A program made the translations under genes and the position numbers. From Tyzzerella sp. An114 (GTDB lineage Bacteria; Bacillota; Clostridia; Lachnospirales; Anaerotignaceae), in assembly GCF_002161055.1 (NCBI RefSeq), contig NZ_NFLT01000006.1, positions 1 through 64,000 on the forward strand: a DNA stretch of 64,000 bases, given 5' to 3'. A model generated the notes under the pieces. The model saw nothing but the letters and a program-made list of their open reading frames with translations, searched no databases and was not told the origin of the DNA. Positions 54,214 through 61,759 of this stretch are shown piece after piece (the stretch's first letter is position 1; each line of letters begins with the position of its first letter).

Positions 54214-55467
54214 TCATCTAACAGTAACTTTTCTCATTTCACCCTCAAGAGAATACCTAACAGCATCTATTGAGTGGTTATCACGGTCGGGATATTTAGC
54301 TTTAAAACCACCAAAGCCGTCGTTTTCAAACTCATACCTCATAAACTCCTTTGAAGTAAAAGGACATCTTACAGGGTCAATAATAATTTCCTCAAGGGAT
54401 TGAAGCCATTTAATACCAAATTCAACAGAGTCATGACCTTTTTTAGCAGGCTCCGCCCTAACACCAAACTGACGTATTTCATCAATAGATTTTGGTTCAG
54501 CACTATCACAGACAACAACACCCTTATATATATTTTCATCATTTATCAAAGAAGCTGCTTGTATATTAGTCAAACCACTTTTATGAATTTCAAAAAAAAT
54601 ATATAATCTTTTTCTCATTCTGTCATAATGATTTACAGTATAATGTAAAGGGTCACAAGCATAACCCCAGTCAAGACCTCTATGAATTCTGTCAAACAAA
54701 TTAAGTTCATTGTCAGTAATCTCTCTCAATGTGACATTATTAAAAATTTCTCCCCCAGTTCCAGTAACCTCACCCAAGTATTCGTGCTCATAAATATCAG
54801 GTCTAGTTCTTTTAACGTGTTCAGCCTCAGCAAAAAACTGTTTACCAAGCCATTCTTTAGGCACATCCAAATATGTACTGTGATGAACCAGTTTATCATC
54901 TCTCACATCTAAAACCTCACTATTAACCCAACATCTTTGACTTTTAGGCGGATTATAGGAATAAAAAACAACAAACTTTTCACCACCACGCATAAGAGAT
55001 TGATTTATACTTCTAATTTCATCAATACCAGTAAATTCATCAACTTCCTCATACCATATAAATCTAGGATATCCCTTTAAAAACTTAGTAGATTTTATTT
55101 TCTTAGGATTATCCCCACCTCTAAATATAATTTTTTGACCTGTATTTTTGATAATAAGTTCAGGGACAGAAACTTTAACCTCCCATTTTTCAGATACTCC
55201 CAAAATATCAATAGCCCATCTAAGTTGCTCAAACACGCTATCACGAATATTGACACCAATTTTTCTAAGGGCAACAGCATTTGCATTTTTATCGGTCATC
55301 ATACCAAGAATTATCTCAACAGATATAAAAGAAGATTTAGTACTACCTCTACCACCTTTAAGCCAATAGTGAGTATGTTTAAAATTCATAATATCTCTAT
55401 GAACATCATAAAAACCTTTGCCTATAACATCAGAAAGTCTGGTTTCTCTAACTCCAAACAAAACCAC
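54214..55467 (-). CDS. terL: Terminase large subunit
   Basis: A 417-residue packaging motor. It carries the Walker A motif LKGGRGSTKSS near residue 37, Walker B PRFIWYEEVDEF, and nuclease Asp motifs LDWGYACDP and GVVVCDSAEPKS, plus DNHSIDAVRY. These fit the PBSX/Terminase_3 family that cuts and packages by headful. The start is unclear: GTG (55467) is near AGGTGG, with no better codon. Confidence 0.9.
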   Translation of the reverse strand: MVLFGVRETRLSDVIGKGFYDVHRDIMNFKHTHYWLKGGRGSTKSSFISVEIILGMMTDKNANAVALRKIGVNIRDSVFEQLRWAIDILGVSEKWEVKVSVPELIIKNTGQKIIFRGGDNPKKIKSTKFLKGYPRFIWYEEVDEFTGIDEIRSINQSLMRGGEKFVVFYSYNPPKSQRCWVNSEVLDVRDDKLVHHSTYLDVPKEWLGKQFFAEAEHVKRTRPDIYEHEYLGEVTGTGGEIFNNVTLREITDNELNLFDRIHRGLDWGYACDPLHYTVNHYDRMRKRLYIFFEIHKSGLTNIQAASLINDENIYKGVVVCDSAEPKSIDEIRQFGVRAEPAKKGHDSVEFGIKWLQSLEEIIIDPVRCPFTSKEFMRYEFENDGFGGFKAKYPDRDNHSIDAVRYSLEGEMRKVTVR

Positions 55468-55468
55468 C

Positions 55469-55855
55469 TCACTTTATGTCATCAATAATAACCACATTAA
55501 CGCCCTCATCGGAATTATCCTCAAAGAGCTGTTTCCGTTTGCTCAAAAGTTCAGCCGCTCTCATTCTCTCACGTATAGAGCCTTCAATATTTTCATTACT
55601 TCCTCTCATAACACCTGTAAGAAATTTGAGTATCTCATCACTTTCAGCTACATCTCTCCCGACCTCAGACTTTTCAGAGGATTTTTCCTCAGTTTTAAAT
55701 TTTTCAATAAACATTTTTACATCTTCATCTTTCAAAAGTCTTTTTCCATAACTTTCTTTATATCCAACAGCCTGTGAAGCTTTTTTCAAGTCTCCTCCAG
55801 TCTCTGTATAAACCTTGCTGAAAACACGTTTTTTCTCAGAAAAATCTCTCCTCAA
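55469..55855 (-). CDS. terS: Terminase small subunit
   Basis: A 128-residue helix-turn-helix protein, with SQAVGYKESYGKRLLKDEDVKMFI, matching the Terminase_2 small subunit of PBSX type (XtmA). The longest frame begins TTG with no ribosome-binding site; TTG at 55855 follows AAGGGGGGA and gives LRRDFSEKKRVFSKVYTETGGDLKKASQ. A coupling to the next gene is likely. Confidence 0.85.
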   Translation of the reverse strand: MRRDFSEKKRVFSKVYTETGGDLKKASQAVGYKESYGKRLLKDEDVKMFIEKFKTEEKSSEKSEVGRDVAESDEILKFLTGVMRGSNENIEGSIRERMRAAELLSKRKQLFEDNSDEGVNVVIIDDIK

Positions 55856-55917
55856 AATAATTCCCCCCTTTCTGTATCTTATAATAAATAATAAAAAGTC
55901 CAAAAAAGTCCCAACTT

Positions 55918-56400
55918 TCAAAAAATTTCATTTTCATGATTTTTTATTATCTCAATAAGGTTATCAATAGCCGCATCTTTTATCCTAAAAACTTGAGAAC
56001 GACTAACATTCATTTTCATAGCAACAAAATTAAAATCATATCCTTTACGATATTTCAAATATAAAAATTCCTGTTCAATAGGAATAAGTTCTTTTATGTA
56101 CTCGTCCATAATTCTTTTTTCTTTTATAATATTTTCAATATCCAAATAAAGTCTTTCAATTTCCTTTTCAAACTCATTTTTAATTTTTTCAAAATTCCGA
56201 ACAGTAGTATGTTCTATATCCATAAAATTTTGCGAATATATTTTCACTGTGTTCTCACAAGTCCGTTTAATCCTATTAATTTCTTCCTGTCTCATATCAC
56301 ACATATTCAAAGCACCACCCCATTTCAAAAGTCTCTTTTTAACAATACCTTTTTCACTTTTCAAAGAATTTTCAATATAATATTTATAGTTCTTTTCCAC
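55918..56400 (-). CDS. ArpU/sigma-region-4-like phage regulator
   Basis: A 160-residue protein with a coiled-coil middle and a C-terminal sigma-70 region-4-like helix-turn-helix: QEFLYLKYRKGYDFNFVAMKMNVSRSQVFRIKDAAIDNLIEII. Such proteins (ArpU/DUF1492 group) activate late phage transcription. GTG start at 56400 follows AGGGGGGAT. It is the first gene of the structural operon and could be its activator, consistent with its position next to the promoter. Confidence 0.8.
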   Translation of the reverse strand: MEKNYKYYIENSLKSEKGIVKKRLLKWGGALNMCDMRQEEINRIKRTCENTVKIYSQNFMDIEHTTVRNFEKIKNEFEKEIERLYLDIENIIKEKRIMDEYIKELIPIEQEFLYLKYRKGYDFNFVAMKMNVSRSQVFRIKDAAIDNLIEIIKNHENEIF

Positions 56401-56441
56401 AAAATCCCCCCTAAAAATATACAAACATTTGTTCGTATTTT

Positions 56442-56470
56442 ATAATACACCCATAAAATAAAAGTGTCAA
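56442..56470 (-). promoter_or_regulatory. Promoter of the phage-like structural operon
   Basis: On the minus strand TTGACA (56465-56470) and TATTAT (56442-56447) are 17 bases apart. Transcription would start near 56434 and run into the late-regulator and terminase genes. The imperfect palindrome ACAAACATTTGTTCGT beside the -10 could be the repressor operator. Confidence 0.85.
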
Positions 56471-56543
56471 TTATTTTCATTTCAAAAAACAGTTTGTTGA
56501 TTTTTTTAACTTACAAAATTAAAATATTAATGAGGTGAAATAA

Positions 56544-57173
56544 ATGTTTGATAAATATCTTTTCAAAAAGCAACTTGAAACACTTATGGAAGGAATGAAC
56601 ACTGTTGAATTTTCAGAAAAAACAGGATTTAACCGAACATATTTATCAAAATATATAAATTTAAAACTAGACCGTCCCCCATCACCAGAATTATTAAAAT
56701 CAATATCAGGAGAAAAAATATCATACATGGAACTTATGATTTCATGCGGATATATAGATAAAATAAACATACTAACAGAAGATATAATAAAAATTCCTGT
56801 AATAAACGATATTAAAGAAGTATTTAGAATAAATTCAGCTGAAAACATAGAAAAATATGAATATATAAGTAAAGCTGAAATAAATCCAGACTATGAATAT
56901 TTTTATTTAAAAGTAAAAGAAAACAATATGATAAATGCAAGAATACATGAAGGAGACTTAGTATTTGTCAGAAAACAATATGATGTAGATAATGGAGATA
57001 TAGCAGTTGTAATGACTGATGATAAAATATCAATAAAAAGGGTTATAAAAAAAGATGATATAATAGTTTTACAGTCTGAAAATCCAGACTATATGCCTTC
57101 AATATTTACAAAAAAAGACAATAATACTATAAAAATAATAGGCAAAGTAATTCATGTAAAATTTATTATTTAA
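56544..57173 (+). CDS. S24-like phage repressor with lost cleavage site and nucleophile
   Basis: A 209-residue repressor with an N-terminal helix-turn-helix (EFSEKTGFNRTYLSKYIN) and a C-terminal S24 peptidase fold. The nucleophile motif is normally G-D-S-M; here it reads ENNM (126-129), so Ser is Asn128. The catalytic Lys165 (IKRV) is retained. The linker, where Ala-Gly is cleaved in LexA-type repressors (KAGIP), reads KEVFRI. It should therefore not self-cleave after DNA damage. It is divergent from the structural operon and GAGGTGA precedes the ATG. Confidence 0.85.
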   Translation: MFDKYLFKKQLETLMEGMNTVEFSEKTGFNRTYLSKYINLKLDRPPSPELLKSISGEKISYMELMISCGYIDKINILTEDIIKIPVINDIKEVFRINSAENIEKYEYISKAEINPDYEYFYLKVKENNMINARIHEGDLVFVRKQYDVDNGDIAVVMTDDKISIKRVIKKDDIIVLQSENPDYMPSIFTKKDNNTIKIIGKVIHVKFII

Positions 57174-57241
57174 TACTTTTAAAAAATACTCACTATGGTA
57201 TAATCAAAACAAATTTATAATTTTTTGCGGAGGTATAAACA

Positions 57242-58957
57242 ATGATTTCATTAAGGGGAACATCAGCATCAGCAGGTTGTGCACTTGCATCTGCTATGAA
57301 AATAGACATTGTAGAAGAATTTTCCGAAAATCTTATGATAACATTTGATGAAAAGGTAGAAGAAGAAGAAAAGCTAAAAGCCGCCATAGATGAGTTAGAT
57401 AAAAAACTAGATAAAAAAATTAATTTCTTAAACTCAAATGGTCGTTCAGATGAAGCAAAATATCTTATTGTACAAAAATATATATTAAATAATAAAATAT
57501 TAGAAGAATGGGCCTATGAATTTATAGAGTATGAATATTCAGCAGTATCCGCCATAGCAAGGGCAACAAAAAAACAAGTTGAGTTTATAAAAACATTAGA
57601 CAACGGAAATACAGAAAAAAGAATACCCGATATTATAGAAGTTGGAAAAAGATTAATGTATCTTCTTTCAGGATTAAATTATCCTGATATTTCACATATA
57701 GAGGAAGATGTAATACTTGTAGCAGAAGATATTCCAACAACAATGATGAGGTCAGTAGACCATAACCATGTAAAAGGTATAGTATTAAGTAAAGGAAGTA
57801 CAAAAAGCCACACAACACTTATTTCAGTTGATATGGAAATACCTGCAATAATAGGTTGTGATGGTATTAACAAAATGATTAAAAATGGTGACCAAATATT
57901 TGTTGATGGAACAAAAGGAACAGTAGATATAGGTTTAACAGAAGCTGATATTTTTGAATGTCTAAAAAAAATATCAATATATGAAAAAGAAAAAGCAGAT
58001 ATAAAAGAATTTGCCAATATGCCGACAATAACAAGAGACGGAAAAACAATTCATCTTTTTGGAAATGTAATAGATATAAACACATCAGCAAGATATAGAA
58101 CTGTTGGAGCAGAAGGAATAGGACTTTTCAGAACTGATTTTTTATATACAGAATACGAAGAACTTCCAACAGAAGATTTTCAATTTGATATATATAAACT
58201 CATAGCTGAAAGAAATAAAAAAACATCTGTTGTAATAAGGACAATGGATACTGGAGATGACAAAAGTCATACAAACTTAAATTTAACACATGAAAGAAAT
58301 CCATTTTTAGGATACAGAGCCATAAGAATAGCTTTAGGAAATCCAAGTATACTTTTAACTCAAACGAAAGCCATACTCAGGGCATCAGCTTATGGTAACA
58401 TAAAAATACTTTACCCTTTAATATCAAATATAACAGATATAAAAGGAGCATTAAAAATATTAGAAAAAGCAAAAGATGAGCTTAGAGCAGAACAAATTCC
58501 TTTTGATGAAAATATAAAAGTTGGTATAGTAATAGAAGTTCCATCAGCAGCAATAATGATAGACTCACTTTTAAAGTATGTTGATTTCATAGCAATAAGT
58601 GTAAATTCATTAACACAATATATATTAGCTGTTGATAGATTAAATCCAATAGTAGCCCACAGATTTAATAGCTTAGAGCCGGCACTTCTAAAGACAATAA
58701 AATACATAAATGATGCAGCAAAAAAAGCAAATAAATTCTGTTATATTTATGGTGAAATTGCAGCAAATCAAAAGAATGTATATATTTTCATAGGTCTTGG
58801 AATAACTTCATTTAGTGTAAATCCTACACATGTACTTCCTATAAGAAAATTTATAAATTCAATAGATTTTGAAAGTGCAAAGGAAGACGCAGAGAAAGCA
58901 TTGAAATGTGAAAGTTTAAAAGAAGTATATGAACTTCTAAAAAGTAAATCTATATAA
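57242..58957 (+). CDS. PTS enzyme I-like protein with altered PEP site
   Basis: A 571-residue protein with full enzyme I layout: N-terminal HPr-binding and phosphohistidine domain with SHT (His190 in KSHTT), then the PEP-binding barrel with Arg297 (LFRTDF), Arg333 (IRTMD), Glu432 (IEVPSA) and Arg466. However Asp455 of the NDLTQY motif is Ser (VNSLTQY), the conserved Cys502 is Tyr503 (YIYGEIAAN), and GEMAGD is GEIAAN. Cys502 is the proton donor in the E. coli enzyme. PEP-dependent phosphotransfer is probably lost or much reduced. It is a paralogue of unknown role; no HPr or sugar PTS gene is near. Confidence 0.82.
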   Translation: MISLRGTSASAGCALASAMKIDIVEEFSENLMITFDEKVEEEEKLKAAIDELDKKLDKKINFLNSNGRSDEAKYLIVQKYILNNKILEEWAYEFIEYEYSAVSAIARATKKQVEFIKTLDNGNTEKRIPDIIEVGKRLMYLLSGLNYPDISHIEEDVILVAEDIPTTMMRSVDHNHVKGIVLSKGSTKSHTTLISVDMEIPAIIGCDGINKMIKNGDQIFVDGTKGTVDIGLTEADIFECLKKISIYEKEKADIKEFANMPTITRDGKTIHLFGNVIDINTSARYRTVGAEGIGLFRTDFLYTEYEELPTEDFQFDIYKLIAERNKKTSVVIRTMDTGDDKSHTNLNLTHERNPFLGYRAIRIALGNPSILLTQTKAILRASAYGNIKILYPLISNITDIKGALKILEKAKDELRAEQIPFDENIKVGIVIEVPSAAIMIDSLLKYVDFIAISVNSLTQYILAVDRLNPIVAHRFNSLEPALLKTIKYINDAAKKANKFCYIYGEIAANQKNVYIFIGLGITSFSVNPTHVLPIRKFINSIDFESAKEDAEKALKCESLKEVYELLKSKSI

Positions 58958-58967
58958 TAAAATTCTA

Positions 58968-58996
58968 TTGACAAAAATATATATGGCTTTTATAAT
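58968..58996 (+). promoter_or_regulatory. Promoter of the TrpX-like gene
   Basis: TTGACA (58968-58973) and TATAAT (58991-58996) are 17 bases apart, giving a start near 59003 and a leader of about 90 bases. No riboswitch is recognised in it. Confidence 0.88.
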
Positions 58997-59093
58997 CAAA
59001 AATAAATATCGACACTTTCCAGAGGGAAAATGTGATATACATTTAGAATAGATTAGAAAATTTAAGACTAGACGAGAAGAGGAGAGAATTTTT

Positions 59094-60086
59094 ATGAAAA
59101 AAAGAATTATGAAATTATTATCTTTAGGTATGGTAGGAGTATTTTTTGCTGGTTGTTCAGCCAGTGCCGCTTCTGATGTTTCAAAAGAAAAAGATGATAC
59201 ATTAAAAGTTGGTATAGTTCAGTATGTAGAACATCAATCTCTTGATGATATATACAGAGGAATAGTTGATGAACTCACAGCTGAAGGCTATGAAGACGGA
59301 ATAAACATTGAAATAGACTACCAGAATGGTCAAGGAGACCAGTCAAACCTTAAAACAATAAGCAGTAAATTTGTCAATGAAAATTCTGATGTTATAGTTG
59401 CAATAGCAACTCCAGCGGCTCAAGCAGTAGCCTCAGAGACAACAGAAATTCCTATAATAGGAGCAGCAATAACAGACATGGTAAGTGCTGGACTTGTTGA
59501 AGATATCAAACAGCCGGGAGGAAATGTTACAGGTGTAAGTGACATGGCTCCTGTTGAAGAACAAATTGATATACTTATGCAGTTTGTGCCAAATGCAAAA
59601 AAAATAGGCATAGCCTACTGCACAAATGAAGTAAATTCAGAAGTTCAAGTAAAAACAGCTTGTGACTATTTAGAGTCAAAAGGAATAGAAACTGTAATAA
59701 CAACAGTAACAAACTCAAATGATGTTCTTCAGGCAATTTCAACTCTTGCTGAAAAAGTTGACGGACTTTATATACCTGTTGATAACACAATGGCGTCTGC
59801 AATGCCAACAATATCAACAATATGTGAAGAAAATAAACTTCCAATAGTGACAGGAGCAGCCGCAATGGTTGAGCAAGGAGCTCTTGCAACATCAGCTTTT
59901 GACTACTATGACACAGGAAAACAAGTTGGAAAAATGGCTGCAAGAATTCTTGAGGGAGAAAATCCAAAAGATATGCCAGTAGAACTTTCAAAGGACAATA
60001 AAATATATATAAACAAAACATTCGCTGACATTATAGGCATTGAAATTCCAAAAAATCTTATGGAAGAAGCCTATGAAATATACTAA
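59094..60086 (+). CDS. TrpX-like ABC transporter substrate-binding lipoprotein
   Basis: A 330-residue lipoprotein: a signal peptide ends in the lipobox FAGC with Cys21. The mature part is a type 1 periplasmic-binding fold, with KVGIVQYVEHQSLDDIYRGI and the ATPAAQAVASETTEIPIIGAAITDMVSAGLV segment typical of TrpX (PF04392). TrpX-type systems import tryptophan in other Firmicutes. No permease or ATPase gene lies within reach; the next genes are unrelated, so the partners must be encoded elsewhere. Confidence 0.87.
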   Translation: MKKRIMKLLSLGMVGVFFAGCSASAASDVSKEKDDTLKVGIVQYVEHQSLDDIYRGIVDELTAEGYEDGINIEIDYQNGQGDQSNLKTISSKFVNENSDVIVAIATPAAQAVASETTEIPIIGAAITDMVSAGLVEDIKQPGGNVTGVSDMAPVEEQIDILMQFVPNAKKIGIAYCTNEVNSEVQVKTACDYLESKGIETVITTVTNSNDVLQAISTLAEKVDGLYIPVDNTMASAMPTISTICEENKLPIVTGAAAMVEQGALATSAFDYYDTGKQVGKMAARILEGENPKDMPVELSKDNKIYINKTFADIIGIEIPKNLMEEAYEIY

Positions 60087-60114
60087 TATATAAACTATAA
60101 AACGAAAATATTTT

Positions 60115-60144
60115 TAGGGTGCAGAAAAACTGCACCTTTTTTAA
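60115..60144 (+). terminator. Terminator after the TrpX-like gene
   Basis: GGTGCAG (60118-60124) pairs with CTGCACC (60130-60136), followed by T residues. Confidence 0.88.
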
Positions 60145-60244
60145 TCATACTATTTGACATATATATACAGTGATGATAATATGTTTAAGATATTAATGTT
60201 ACTATTACTAATATTAATAATATTAATACCATGGAGGTAAATAA

Positions 60245-60748
60245 ATGGCAGAAACTCTGGTAAATTTTTTTGTTGAAAATCTTGGGGGAGTAGTTTCAAG
60301 GGAGTTGATAGTGTTCATAGTATCACTTATGCCAATACTTGAACTCAGAGGAGGAATAATTGCCGGATATGCTTTAGGCATGGAATTTGTTCCAACATTT
60401 ATAATAGCATTTTTAGGAAATATGCTACCAATCCCCTTCATACTGTATTTCATACAGTTCATATTTAAAGTATTAAAGAAAACACCAATGAGAAAATTTG
60501 TAATATGGTGTGAAAACAAAGCAGAAAGCAAAAGTGACAGCATAAGAAAGTATGCATACTGGGGAATATTCCTTTTTGTAGGAGTACCTCTCCCAGGAAC
60601 AGGAGCATGGACGGGAGCATTAATAGCTAGTATGTTAAAAATGGACCCTAAAAAGACACTTCCTGTAATAGCTCTTGGAGTTATATCAGCAGGAATAATA
60701 GTTTCAATACTTTCATTTGGTCTTTTAAGTGCCATAGGAATAGGATAA
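60245..60748 (+). CDS. Small multidrug export family protein (COG2426)
   Basis: A 167-residue membrane protein with about five segments: LREILELRGGIIAGYALGMEF near residue 35, FVGVPLPGTGAWTGAL near 115. These are characteristic of the Sm_multidrug_ex family. The activity has not been tested in this organism. It precedes ksgA by 15 bases, so the two are likely cotranscribed. GGAGG precedes the ATG. Confidence 0.86.
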   Translation: MAETLVNFFVENLGGVVSRELIVFIVSLMPILELRGGIIAGYALGMEFVPTFIIAFLGNMLPIPFILYFIQFIFKVLKKTPMRKFVIWCENKAESKSDSIRKYAYWGIFLFVGVPLPGTGAWTGALIASMLKMDPKKTLPVIALGVISAGIIVSILSFGLLSAIGIG

Positions 60749-60763
60749 TCTAGGAGGAATAAA

Positions 60764-61657
60764 ATGTCAGAAATGTCACAAAGGACAGAGAGAATTTCAA
60801 CACCAAAAAGAACGAAAGAGATTATAGAAAAGTATGGATTTTACTTTAAAAAGAATTTTGGTCAAAACTTTCTCATAGACTCAAATGTACTTGACAATAT
60901 AGTATACTCAGCCGGTGTAACAAAAGATGATTTTGTATTTGAGGTAGGTCCGGGAATAGGCAGTCTCACACAGGTTCTTGCAGAAAACGCTCGTGGTGTT
61001 GTATCTGTGGAAATAGACAACAATCTTATACCTATTCTCAAAGATACATTAAGTGCTTATGACAACATAGAAATAATAAATAATGACATATTAAAGGTTG
61101 ACCTTAACAAACTTATAGAAGAAAAAAATCAAGGAAAACCAGTAAAAGTTGTAGCAAACTTACCCTACTACATCACAACACCAATAATAATGGAGCTTCT
61201 TGAAAAGAAGTTAAATGTACAGAGTATAACTGTAATGGTTCAAAAAGAAGTAGCCGAGAGAATGCAAGCAGGACCAAAAAACAAAGAATACGGAGCATTA
61301 TCAGTGGCAGTTCAATATTATTGTGATGCTTCAATAGACATAATAGTACAACCAAGTTGTTTTATGCCAAGACCAAAGGTTGCATCAGCAGTTATAACAC
61401 TTAAAATTCTTGACAAACCAAGAATAGATGTAAAGAATGAAGAACTTTTCTTCAAAGTTGTAAAATGTGCCTTTGGACAGAGAAGAAAAACACTTATGAA
61501 CAGTCTTTTTAATCAAGGCGGATTTAATATACCAAAAGAAGATTTGACAGAAATGATAAAATCCTGTGGACTTGATGAAAAAGTCAGAGGAGAAGCTTTA
61601 ACCCTTGAAGATTTTGGAAAAATATCTGACAGTATATATGATTACATTAATAAATAA
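60764..61657 (+). CDS. rsmA: 16S rRNA dimethyladenosine transferase KsgA/RsmA
   Basis: Dimethylates two adjacent adenines near the 3' end of 16S rRNA. The 297-residue protein has the KNFGQNFLIDSN start, the SAM loop EVGPGIGSLTQVL, the catalytic motif NLPYY and FMPRPKVASAVI. Good match over its full length. AGGAGG precedes the ATG. Confidence 0.96.
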   Translation: MSEMSQRTERISTPKRTKEIIEKYGFYFKKNFGQNFLIDSNVLDNIVYSAGVTKDDFVFEVGPGIGSLTQVLAENARGVVSVEIDNNLIPILKDTLSAYDNIEIINNDILKVDLNKLIEEKNQGKPVKVVANLPYYITTPIIMELLEKKLNVQSITVMVQKEVAERMQAGPKNKEYGALSVAVQYYCDASIDIIVQPSCFMPRPKVASAVITLKILDKPRIDVKNEELFFKVVKCAFGQRRKTLMNSLFNQGGFNIPKEDLTEMIKSCGLDEKVRGEALTLEDFGKISDSIYDYINK

Positions 61658-61665
61658 CTAACTAA

Positions 61666-61698
61666 AATAATGCCTTATAAAAGGCATTATTTTTTTTG
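61666..61698 (+). terminator. Terminator after rsmA
   Basis: AATAATGCCTT (61666-61676) pairs with AAGGCATTATT (61681-61691), followed by eight T residues. Confidence 0.9.
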
Positions 61699-61759
61699 CA
61701 TTTTTAATATATCACTCTCATATACATTTAATGTGTATCAATAAAAAGGAGTGGAAAAA

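Larger units (their letters stand above)
43028..57173 (-). mobile_element. Compact PBSX-like phage-derived particle module
   Basis: A block of about 20 minus-strand genes in phage order (terminase, portal, scaffold, capsid, connectors, tail terminator, contractile sheath and tube, hub, chaperone, baseplate) with a divergent repressor at its right end. It fills the space between purE and a PTS enzyme I-like gene. No integrase, replication, holin, endolysin or tail-fibre gene is found, and no flanking direct repeat was seen. All structural genes are open, so it is compact rather than rotting. The tail genes match the PBSX Xkd set. Boundaries are set by the first and last phage-like genes. Confidence 0.88.

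Noticed and set aside
43000-57240. Search for att direct repeats flanking the phage-like module
   Set aside because: No convincing repeat of 10 bases or more was visible to me at both ends, so integration boundaries cannot be stated.
59575-60021. A 148-residue minus-strand frame opposite the TrpX-like gene
   Set aside because: It is Leu-rich, has no proper start signal and lies inside a gene that is clearly coding on the other strand.
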